A program made the translations under genes and the position numbers. A DNA stretch of 15,578 bases from Clostridia bacterium. Its GTDB lineage: Bacteria; Bacillota; Clostridia; Christensenellales; UBA1242. Positions 6,723 through 13,122 of the stretch are shown in pieces (the stretch's first letter is position 1; each line of letters opens with the position of its first letter). A model generated the notes under the pieces. It saw only the letters and a program-made list of their open reading frames with translations, did not search any database and was not told the origin of the DNA. The stretch spans positions 1 through 15,578 of the forward strand of contig JAQUUD010000028.1 of the NCBI GenBank assembly GCA_028694075.1, given 5' to 3'.

Positions 6723-7640
6723 ATGTCCGGTGATGTGATTTTACAAGTTAATAATTTGCTTAAAAAATTTGGAGATTTAACAGCAGTTAATGATATTTCT
6801 TTTTATGTTGAACGAGGCAGTTTTTTTGCTTTTCTTGGTCCGAACGGAGCAGGAAAATCAACAACCATAAAGATTCTAACCACTCTTTTAAAACAAGATG
6901 GCGGGGATTTTTTTATTAATGAAAAAAATGATGATTTTTATATTCGAAATAAAATTGGAGTTGTTTTTCAGGAGAATATTTTAGATAATTTTTTAACTGT
7001 GAAAGAAAATTTGTTATATCGTGGGGCTTTATTTTTAAAAAAAGATAATTTAGTTAAAAAACGCTATAATGAAATTAAAGAAAGTTTAAATTTAGAAGAA
7101 TTTGAAAACAAAAAGTTTAAGAATTTATCAGGCGGGCAAAAAAGACGAGTTGAAATTGCTCGTGCTTTATTTGGCAATCCGGAAATTTTGTTGTTAGATG
7201 AACCAACAACAGGGCTAGACCCTGAAAGCAGAAAAATTGTTTGGGCAATTCTTAAAAACTTGCAGAAAAACAACAATATTACAATTTTTTTAACAACGCA
7301 TTATATGGAAGAAGCAAATGATGCAGATTTTATTGTTATAATCAACAAAGGCAAAATTGTTGCAAAAGGGACACCTAGCGAATTAAAAGAGCAATATGCA
7401 AAAGATATTTTCAAAATTGTACCCAAAAATAAAGAAGTTTTTAAAAAGTATTTAAAACAGTTCGAACTGCCCTTTGAGAAAATTGCAGACCAGTTTTTAA
7501 TAGAAAATTTGGAAACAGAAAGTGCTTTAAAAATTTTAGTCGATAATAAAGAAAATATCAAGCAGTTTGAATTGATTCGAGGAAGTATGGACGATGTTTT
7601 TATAAAAGTATTGAATGAAAAACACGATTCTGAGAATTAA
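6723..7640 (+). CDS. ABC transporter ATP-binding protein (drug/antibiotic export type)
   Basis: 305 residues from the ATG at 6723, which has TTGGAG at good spacing; an upstream in-frame start at 6636 would overlap the promoter and has no ribosome site. Motifs in order: Walker A GPNGAGKST (39-47), Q-loop Q83, signature LSGGQ (135-139), Walker B ILLLDEP (155-161) and H-loop His in TTHY (193). The C-terminal 90 residues form the small regulatory domain typical of DrrA/CcmA-like ATPases (COG1131). It powers export through the membrane partner encoded 144 bp downstream. Substrate unknown; drugs, lipids or peptides are usual for this group. Confidence 0.93.
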   Translation: MSGDVILQVNNLLKKFGDLTAVNDISFYVERGSFFAFLGPNGAGKSTTIKILTTLLKQDGGDFFINEKNDDFYIRNKIGVVFQENILDNFLTVKENLLYRGALFLKKDNLVKKRYNEIKESLNLEEFENKKFKNLSGGQKRRVEIARALFGNPEILLLDEPTTGLDPESRKIVWAILKNLQKNNNITIFLTTHYMEEANDADFIVIINKGKIVAKGTPSELKEQYAKDIFKIVPKNKEVFKKYLKQFELPFEKIADQFLIENLETESALKILVDNKENIKQFELIRGSMDDVFIKVLNEKHDSEN

Positions 7641-7784
7641 ATTGTTAATATTTTAATAAAATAAAATTTTAATTCTTTATAATTAAAAACATACGAAATC
7701 AAAAAATAAGCAAAACTATAAAATAAACAAACCGATTAATCATATCTAAATATTAATTTAATTAGAAAATAGGAGAAAAATTAA

Positions 7785-8639
7785 ATGTATGAACTGGTAA
7801 CACTAACAAAACGACATATAAAAAATTATCTGCGTGATAAAATGAGTGTGTTTTTTTCATTTTTGAGCATTATTATTCTTTTGGTTATTTATTTATTGTT
7901 TTTAGCAAGTTTATATGGTAATTTGGAAGGATTTACTGAAGTCGAAAACTCAATTTATACTGTTGGCTACATTATGGGCGGAGTTATTGTTATCGGAACT
8001 ATAACATTATCGCTGGGAGTTATTGGCTCTTATGTTACAGATTTGGAAAGCAAAAAAATAAATGGCTTTTTAGTGTCGCCCATAAAACGCTCACGCCTAA
8101 TCATCAGTTATTATTTATCAACAGTAATAATCACATTGTTTTTTATGTTATTAATGTTTTTATTGGTTTTTCTATATTTAGGGATTTTAGTTGGTTATTG
8201 GTATTCGCTCACAGTTGTTTTATATTCAATATTAACAATAATAGTTTTTGTGTTTATATCCTCGCCTTTGGTTGTTTTTTTGGCAATATTAATAAAAAGC
8301 AACAATGCTTTTGCAGCCCTTTCGGCAATAATTGGCACAGTTATTGGGTTTATTAGCGGTATTTATGTCCCGCTTTCAATATTAAGCCCGTTTATGAGCA
8401 ACTTGGCATCTTTAATGCCATTTTCACATATGACAATTTTTTTAAGAAGATTGTTAATTGGTGATGATATTTTAATACAAATTCCTGATGAAGCCCTTAA
8501 TGATTTAGGATTGAAAAATTTAAATGTATTTAATTTAAATTTGTCTATATATTTAATTTTAGGCATTTTCCTTGTAATTTCATTATCATTATTAGTATTT
8601 TCTTATTTACGAGTTAATAAAAAACAAAAAAATCTATAA
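7785..8639 (+). CDS. ABC-2 type transporter permease
   Basis: 284 residues with six predicted membrane helices (about 21-43, 58-83, 107-135, 141-168, 176-196, 255-276). The pattern SGIYVPLSILSPFM followed by LMPFSHMTIFLRRLLIG, between helix 5 and the last helix, is characteristic of the ABC-2 permease family (DrrB/NodJ-like). The short cytoplasmic N-terminus (KRHIKNYLRDK) and the loop LESKKINGFLVSPIKRSR fit contact sites for the ATPase. AGGAG lies about 9 nt before the ATG. With the preceding ATPase it should form a dimeric exporter. Confidence 0.9.
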   Translation: MYELVTLTKRHIKNYLRDKMSVFFSFLSIIILLVIYLLFLASLYGNLEGFTEVENSIYTVGYIMGGVIVIGTITLSLGVIGSYVTDLESKKINGFLVSPIKRSRLIISYYLSTVIITLFFMLLMFLLVFLYLGILVGYWYSLTVVLYSILTIIVFVFISSPLVVFLAILIKSNNAFAALSAIIGTVIGFISGIYVPLSILSPFMSNLASLMPFSHMTIFLRRLLIGDDILIQIPDEALNDLGLKNLNVFNLNLSIYLILGIFLVISLSLLVFSYLRVNKKQKNL

Positions 8640-8692
8640 AATTATTTTGTTATAATTTTCTTTAAGTTGAAATAATTTTTGTTAAATTATAT

Positions 8693-8740
8693 AGCAATAT
8701 TTGTTTTAATTTTATGGTAAATATTATGCTTTAATTATTC
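8693..8740 (+). terminator. Possible terminator after the ABC permease
   Basis: AGCAATATTT (8693-8702) can pair with AAATATTATGCT (8719-8730) with a 2-nt bulge, followed by TTTAATTATT. It is AT-rich and has a 16-nt loop, so support is weak. It lies between the convergent permease and tsaD genes, where termination is expected. Confidence 0.3.
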
Positions 8741-8755
8741 CCTTAATAATATAAA

Positions 8756-9820
8756 TTATTTAAGTGAAACCGTTGGCTTGGCGGTAAGATTTAAGTTTGC
8801 AAGATTTTCACCAGCCAAAATTTTATAATATCCGTTTGAAGCAATCATTCCAGCATTGTCCGTGCAAAGTTTTAAATCTGGGACAAAAAGAGAAATGTCA
8901 TTTTGCTTGCAAAGTTCTTTAAGATTGCATTGCAATTGACTGTTTGCTCCAACTCCGCCTGCAACGACTAATTTTTTTATTGCCTCAAACTTACACGCTT
9001 TCATTGCTTTATCTGAAAGGTCTTCGACAACATATTTCTGGAATGATGCGCAAACATCTTCTTTTATTATTGGCTCGTTTTTCATTTTTTTGTTGTTTAT
9101 ATAATTAATTACAGCAGTTTTAATGCCACTGAATGAAAAATCCAGCCCATCTTTAAACGCCTTGTTTTTTGTAAATTCAATGTTTGCCTTTCCGCTTTTT
9201 GCAAGGTTGTCAATATACAATCCGCCCGGATAAGGAAGCCCCAAAACTCTTGCAACCTTATCAAAAGCCTCGCCCGCCGCATCGTCGGCTGTGCTTCCCA
9301 AAAGTTTATATTCCGTATAATTTTTCATTTTTAAAATTGCGGTATGTCCACCGCTGACCATAAGACAAATGAAAGGCGGTTTTAAATTTTTATGCGTTAA
9401 AAAGTTGGCAAATATATGCCCTTCAACGTGGCTGACCGCAACACAAGGAACATTTAAAGCATACGCTAATGACTTGGCAAAGTTAACTCCAACCAACAAA
9501 GCCCCAACCAATCCAGCGCCATAGGTTACAGCAACGGCATCAATGTCACCAAGACTTATCTTTGCAGTTTCAAGTGCTTTTTTAAAAACTTTATCAATCA
9601 TCAAAATATGATTTCGTGAAGCCACTTCCGGCACAACACCGCCGAATTGATTATGAATTTCAATTTGCGTTGCAATTATATTAGATAATAATTCTCTGCC
9701 ATTTTTCACAACCGAAACGCTTGTTTCGTCGCAACTTGTTTCTATGCCTAAAACAATTAAATCTTTTTTTTGTTTTAATTGTTCAAATTTTATTTTTGCA
9801 CTTTCAAAATAATTTATCAT
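8756..9820 (-). CDS. tsaD: tRNA N6-adenosine threonylcarbamoyltransferase TsaD
   Basis: Transfers the threonylcarbamoyl group from threonylcarbamoyl-AMP to A37 of ANN-decoding tRNAs (t6A), working with TsaB, TsaC and TsaE in the cytoplasm. It has 354 residues in the ASKHA fold: GIETSCDETSVSVV (25-38), PEVASRNH, GLVGALLVG, metal-binding HVEGH (131-135), VSGGHT (155-160), GSTADDAAGEAFDK, and CTDNAGMIA with the metal-binding Asp near 321. The family usually begins just before GIETSCDET; here about 20 extra residues precede it (MINYFESAKIKFEQL...). No other standard start codon lies between, so ATG at 9820 is the only choice. There is no Shine-Dalgarno sequence, and the promoter abuts the ATG. 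It is divergent from the glycosyltransferase gene. Confidence 0.95.
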   Translation of the reverse strand: MINYFESAKIKFEQLKQKKDLIVLGIETSCDETSVSVVKNGRELLSNIIATQIEIHNQFGGVVPEVASRNHILMIDKVFKKALETAKISLGDIDAVAVTYGAGLVGALLVGVNFAKSLAYALNVPCVAVSHVEGHIFANFLTHKNLKPPFICLMVSGGHTAILKMKNYTEYKLLGSTADDAAGEAFDKVARVLGLPYPGGLYIDNLAKSGKANIEFTKNKAFKDGLDFSFSGIKTAVINYINNKKMKNEPIIKEDVCASFQKYVVEDLSDKAMKACKFEAIKKLVVAGGVGANSQLQCNLKELCKQNDISLFVPDLKLCTDNAGMIASNGYYKILAGENLANLNLTAKPTVSLK

Positions 9821-9826
9821 TTTTTT

Positions 9827-9855
9827 ATTATAACATTTTAAGTTATTTTAAGCAA
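9827..9855 (-). promoter_or_regulatory. tsaD promoter predicting a leaderless mRNA
   Basis: On the minus strand, -35 TTGCTT (9855-9850), a 17-bp spacer and -10 TATAAT (9832-9827) preceded by TG at the extended position (TGTTATAAT). Counting seven bases from the last base of the -10 box gives a start point at 9820, the A of the ATG. Confidence 0.7.
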
Positions 9856-9900
9856 TAAAGATTACAATATTAGATTGCATTAAATCAAAAAAATAAATCA

Positions 9901-9922
9901 TATCATATAAAGATATATGATA
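9901..9922. promoter_or_regulatory. Inverted repeat over the glycosyltransferase start codon
   Basis: TATCATAT (9901-9908) and ATATGATA (9915-9922) form a perfect 8-bp dyad with a 6-bp spacer; the ATG (9917-9919) lies inside the right arm. The gene has no AGGAGG-like ribosome site. The dyad could be an operator or an mRNA hairpin masking the start, but such AT-only palindromes also arise by chance in this DNA. Confidence 0.35.
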
Positions 9923-10993
9923 ACTTTAAGTGTTTGTTTAATTGTTAAAAACGAAGAAAATAATCTAAAAAATTGCCTTGACTGCGTGAAACAATTTGCT
10001 GATGAGATTATTATTGTTGACACTGGTTCAATAGATAAAACAGTTGAAATTGCAAAAAATTATACTGAAAATATATATTTTTTTGAATGGCAAGATGACT
10101 TTTCTTTGGCAAGAAATTTTTCTTTTTCAAAAGCCACAAGCGATTATATTATGTGGCTAGATGCTGATGATATAATCTTGCCGGAAGAAATAAAAAAAAT
10201 AATTGATTTAAAAAAAGTACTAGCGACCGCTTACGATATGGTGCTGATGAAATATGTAAATGCATTTGATGAAAAAGGAAAAGAACTTTCTTATTTTTTT
10301 CGTGAACGCATTATAAAAAATAATATGAGTTATAAATGGGAAGGCTTTGTTCACGAAGTCATTCCCATAAAAGGCAATGTTTTACATTCAAACATCTGCA
10401 TTCATCACAACAAAAAGCAAATTATTTATACGAAACGCAATTTGATTTTATATGAAAAAGCCTTAAAAAGAAATGTTGTTTTCACAAACAGGGATAATTA
10501 TTATTATGCCAGAGAACTTTATTATCACGGACGATATAAAAAAGCAATTAAATATTTAAAAATGTTTATCAAACTTGAAAAAAACAACCTCAATGATTTG
10601 TTTGAGGCTATCTTAATTATTGCAGAATGTTATGCCCTATTAAAAGATTATGACAATGCATTGAATAATTTAATAAACAGTTTTAAAACTTACATTCCAA
10701 ATTCAAAACTTTTATGCAAAATCGGAGATATTTTTTTAGAGAAAAAAGATTTTAAAAAAGCAATATTTTGGTATGAATCAGCCTTGCAAAATTTAGGAAA
10801 AAATGAATTTGTTTTTATTGAAAAAAGTTTTGAAGACATTTATCCATATTTACAACTTTGCGTTTGTTATTATAATTTGAATGACATAAAAAAAGCAATC
10901 TATTATAATAAAAAAGCGGAAGAGGTTAATAGTGAGCACGAAAGTGTTAAATTAAACAGCGAATTTTTTAGCAAAAAATATGGATTGAAATAA
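9917..10993 (+). CDS. Glycosyltransferase family 2 with C-terminal TPR repeats
   Basis: 358 residues. The N-terminal GT-A domain begins at once with MITLSVCLIVKNEENNL, followed by EIIIVDTGSIDKTVEIA (30-46) and the metal/nucleotide-sugar motif WLDADD (80-85, a DxD). W141 with GFVHE fits the acceptor-side helix. From about 193 to 340 helical pairs with alternating Tyr/Ala spacing resemble three to four TPR units (for example RYKKAIKYL, DYDNALNNL, DFKKAIFWYESAL, DIKKAIYYNKKA). This architecture is shared by SunS-like and related protein glycosyltransferases, in which the TPRs help hold the acceptor. The acceptor is unknown; the collagen-like protein encoded convergently next door is a candidate. 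The start is set by the fold, since no ribosome site is evident. Confidence 0.88.
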   Translation: MITLSVCLIVKNEENNLKNCLDCVKQFADEIIIVDTGSIDKTVEIAKNYTENIYFFEWQDDFSLARNFSFSKATSDYIMWLDADDIILPEEIKKIIDLKKVLATAYDMVLMKYVNAFDEKGKELSYFFRERIIKNNMSYKWEGFVHEVIPIKGNVLHSNICIHHNKKQIIYTKRNLILYEKALKRNVVFTNRDNYYYARELYYHGRYKKAIKYLKMFIKLEKNNLNDLFEAILIIAECYALLKDYDNALNNLINSFKTYIPNSKLLCKIGDIFLEKKDFKKAIFWYESALQNLGKNEFVFIEKSFEDIYPYLQLCVCYYNLNDIKKAIYYNKKAEEVNSEHESVKLNSEFFSKKYGLK

Positions 10994-11254
10994 AAATAAA
11001 TTGACCGTTATTTTTTCAATATTTTTTAAACTCTTGTTAAATCAAATTAAAAAAATTAATTAATATTTGTATTTCTCTAGTTATTAACTTTTAATAAAAA
11101 TCAGACAAATGAAAAATAAATTTAATCAATTTTTTTTAATGACTTAAATTGATGCTTATTGCAAAAAAACCAGCACACCTGAACTTCACAAGGGGCGATT
11201 TATAATTTCACAATACTATTTAAAATTGAACAAGGCGATTAACGCTAGCCAATT

Positions 11255-11872
11255 TTACGCTAAGCGATTTACAGTTAAATATGCGTTTACAGTGCTAGCC
11301 GGCAAAACAATGGCGGCAGCAACTGTTGTATTTACAAGCATAAGAACAGTTCCACCTGTCAAATTCAAAATAATGTCGTTACTAACCGCCTGACCCGCAC
11401 TTGTAAAAGTGATTGTTGTTTCAGGGACTGCCACACCATTTACAAAAAGCGTTACGGAAGAACCCACGCCATCGACAGGCACAACACCATAAGAAATCCT
11501 GTAAGGTCCGGTTACAAGCACAGTAAATTGCGTGTTTGCAACATTTTGTGTCATATTTAATGTCGCCAATGTTGTTGGTAAAACAATAGGAGCACCTATT
11601 GCAACAACTTGGGTTATGTTGGATAAGAAACTTCCATAGGCATTTGTCGGAAGAATTCCGGTTGCCCCTGTTGGACCCGTTGCACCTGTTGGACCCACTG
11701 GTCCTATTGGGCCAGTTGGACCTGTCGCACCCGTTTCACCCCTTGGTCCTGTTTCACCCCTTGGTCCAGTTGGACCTTGAAAGCCTTGATTACCTCGTTG
11801 TCCCTGCGGACCTTGCGGTCCGGGACAACAAACCGGCTGGCAACAAGAATTTCTTAAAAATCTTGTACGCAT
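11255..11872 (-). CDS. Collagen-like repeat surface protein with BclA-type C-terminal domain
   Basis: 205 residues from the ATG at 11872, chosen because AAAGGGAG lies just upstream (an in-frame Met 21 codons earlier has none). A short N-terminal region contains two CC pairs (C10, C11, C15, C16). Residues 18-71 are 18 uninterrupted G-X-Y triplets; nine have Thr in the Y position and many have Pro in X, so a collagen triple helix is expected. Residues from about 78 form a hydrophobic, Thr/Val-rich beta domain (ISYGVVPVDGVG, SSVTLFVNGVAVPE) resembling the trimerising C-terminal domain of Bacillus exosporium BclA. It probably forms trimeric filaments on the spore or cell surface. The codons are more GC-rich than in neighbouring genes, mostly because of Gly and Pro. 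No signal peptide is seen, as in exosporium collagens. Confidence 0.88.
   Translation of the reverse strand: MRTRFLRNSCCQPVCCPGPQGPQGQRGNQGFQGPTGPRGETGPRGETGATGPTGPIGPVGPTGATGPTGATGILPTNAYGSFLSNITQVVAIGAPIVLPTTLATLNMTQNVANTQFTVLVTGPYRISYGVVPVDGVGSSVTLFVNGVAVPETTITFTSAGQAVSNDIILNLTGGTVLMLVNTTVAAAIVLPASTVNAYLTVNRLA
11640..11821 (-). repeat. Short tandem DNA repeats encoding the Gly-X-Y region
   Basis: The triplet region is built from 9- and 18-bp units on the minus strand, for example repeated GGTCCAACTGG- and CCAAGGGGTGAAAC-type words (the latter appears twice in a row at about 11736-11764). Such runs are prone to slippage in multiples of 9 bp, which would change collagen length without breaking the frame. 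Confidence 0.7.
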
Positions 11873-11980
11873 AAGAATCTCCCTTTTATATGTACTTCTG
11901 TAATATTTATGAAAATATATTAATATTTGACACAAAAATTAAATTTGATAAAACTCGTATCTTAATTTTGTAAACTTCTA

Positions 11981-12013
11981 AAAATAAAAAATAACTCAAT
12001 TTCTTGAGTTATT
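11981..12013 (-). terminator. Rho-independent terminator of the 12045-12716 gene
   Basis: Read on the minus strand, AATAACTCAA pairs perfectly with TTGAGTTATT (10 bp) around a GAAA tetraloop, then TTTTTATTTT follows. It starts 31 nt after the stop codon. Confidence 0.85.
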
Positions 12014-12044
12014 CAAAAGGAAATCTTATCCTATCTTTTCATTA

Positions 12045-12716
12045 TTATTTTGAACTCGTTTGCGCATCTGGTCCCAAGTCCACAACTTTAGTTTTGCACT
12101 TCCAACCATCATTATATCTTGCTTCAAAAAATGATTTTCTTCCTGTGCTGTCAAATTCGTGATGATATAAATCTTCTACAATTTGCTCCGCCGTTTGTTC
12201 ATCGCCTTCCCACAAATGATTTTCCGAAAAAATATATGTATTGCCTCTTTCATAATATTTTTGATATTCTTCGGGTATGAACTTAAAATCAATCAATTTT
12301 TGTTTGCACATTATTACATCAAAAAATTTTATTAGCGGATTAAAATAATTTGTTGGCGGGGCAGGCTGGTAAATTGGTTTTTCAGAAAAAGGGAATTGCT
12401 GTTTAATTACTAATTCTGATTTTAGCATTAAAAATCCACGATTGTCTTCTGCTGTTATTATATCAACTTTATAATCTCCAAACTTAATAGCAAATTGTGT
12501 GGTAAGATGCCCATAAATTACCTGCGGTCTTTGATCAAAACATTTTGACAAAGGGATAATTGCATCTTCACTTAAATTAAACTTTTGCATAAGCAAATAT
12601 TTAATCATATCAGCACGAGGTGAACTTTTTGAAATTTTCTTGCCAGTTTCCTTTTCAATAAAGAGTCTCATTAAATTTGCAAGACTGTAATTGGACTTAC
12701 TTTGATTTTCTTTCAT
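12045..12716 (-). CDS. Hypothetical cytoplasmic protein (223 aa)
   Basis: I do not recognise this family. The ATG at 12716 is preferred over the in-frame ATG at 12740: GGGAG lies 8 nt upstream of 12716, and the 12740 codon overlaps the predicted -10 box. The protein has no signal peptide or membrane segment. The N-terminal half is helical and basic (NLMRLFIEKETGKKISKS, DMIKYLLMQKFNLSEDAI). The middle has a Pro-rich linker (IYQPAPPTNYFNPL), and the C-terminal half is rich in aromatics and acidic residues, with WEGDEQTAEQIVEDLYHHEF and a final GWKCKTKVVDLGPD. The end resembles a small beta domain. It is monocistronic, with its own promoter and terminator. No function is proposed. Confidence 0.75.
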   Translation of the reverse strand: MKENQSKSNYSLANLMRLFIEKETGKKISKSSPRADMIKYLLMQKFNLSEDAIIPLSKCFDQRPQVIYGHLTTQFAIKFGDYKVDIITAEDNRGFLMLKSELVIKQQFPFSEKPIYQPAPPTNYFNPLIKFFDVIMCKQKLIDFKFIPEEYQKYYERGNTYIFSENHLWEGDEQTAEQIVEDLYHHEFDSTGRKSFFEARYNDGWKCKTKVVDLGPDAQTSSK

Positions 12717-12738
12717 TTTAAGCGCTCCCATTTCTTGC

Positions 12739-12767
12739 ATTATAACATAAATTAATATATTAGTAAA
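12739..12767 (-). promoter_or_regulatory. Extended -10 promoter of the 223-aa protein gene
   Basis: On the minus strand TGTTATAAT (12747-12739) is a perfect extended -10 box, identical to that of tsaD. A weak -35 TTTACT (12767-12762) sits at 17 bp. The predicted start near 12732 gives a 16-nt leader that contains the GGGAG ribosome site. Confidence 0.6.
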
Positions 12768-12770
12768 TAC

Positions 12771-12799
12771 ATAACAAAACTTTGTGCATTCTGCACAAA
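12771..12799 (-). terminator. TTC/GAA triloop hairpin, possible terminator of the rubrerythrin transcript
   Basis: TTTGTGCA (12781-12788), loop TTC, TGCACAAA (12792-12799): a perfect 8-bp stem with the same triloop as the cloverleaf hairpins. On the minus strand the loop is GAA and the stem is followed by GTTTTGTTAT, a modest T-tract. It lies about 320 nt downstream of the rubrerythrin stop and just upstream of the 223-aa gene promoter. Confidence 0.55.
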
Positions 12800-12937
12800 T
12801 TAATAAACACTCTGTTGTATAAATTTTATGAAAAAATTAATTTGCTAGTTTAAATAATCTTTACATTTCACATTATTTTTAAAAAAATAGTACTTTTAAA
12901 AAGGTTATTAAATTTGCCAGTTTGAGTTATGAAGTTC

Positions 12938-13023
12938 GCCGGCGGAGTGGGATTTGAGTTCCTCAAATCCCTGCAAGCACTTCGTGCTTGCGTTGGCTTT
13001 TAAAAAAGCCAACCTCCGCCGGC
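12938..13023. repeat. Cloverleaf palindromic element, copy C (outer stem plus three hairpins)
   Basis: The outer 10-bp stem GCCGGCGGAG (12938-12947) pairs with CTCCGCCGGC (13014-13023). Inside are hairpin 1 GGGATTTGAG (12949-12958), loop TTC, CTCAAATCCC (12962-12971); hairpin 2 GCAAGCAC (12973-12980), loop TTC, GTGCTTGC (12984-12991); hairpin 3 GTTGGCTTTT (12992-13001) with AAAAGCCAAC (13004-13013). Order, spacing, the TTC loops and the GGGATTT, GCAA and TTTTAA words match the element at 2057-2149, while most other stem bases differ and remain paired. It lies 100 bp downstream of the rubrerythrin gene. A 62-codon stop-free frame (13096-12908, -) crosses it but lacks a ribosome site and is not called as a gene. 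Confidence 0.9.
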
Positions 13024-13122
13024 ACTTATCACTGGTTCGGACATATTGCCTTATTAATTTTTTTAATGTTTTATTACTTTTAAATTTTTCTAACATTTTT
13101 TATATAAAAAAATTTTAAAAAA

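Larger units (their letters stand above)
12738..13122. other. Gene-free region downstream of rubrerythrin
   Basis: Between the start of the 223-aa gene and the stop of rubrerythrin. It holds the cloverleaf element 12938-13023, the triloop hairpin 12781-12799 and the promoter of the 223-aa gene. The remaining sequence is AT-rich without other structure that I can support. If transcription from rubrerythrin ends at 12771-12799, its mRNA has a structured 3' tail of over 300 nt. Confidence 0.6.

Noticed and set aside
11599..11874. 91-codon plus-strand frame opposite the collagen-like gene
   Set aside because: Its Leu/Pro periodicity is the reverse complement of the Gly-X-Y codons, not an independent protein.
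11873..11935. Sporulation sigma factor (sigma-K or sigma-E) promoter before the collagen-like gene, from a CATAAATA word
   Set aside because: The -10-like word fits only loosely and no convincing -35 partner was found.
12908..13096. 62-codon minus-strand frame crossing the second cloverleaf element
   Set aside because: No Shine-Dalgarno sequence, start in an A/T run, and over half of the codons lie in the palindrome. It could be a short gene extended by the repeat, but the evidence is too thin.
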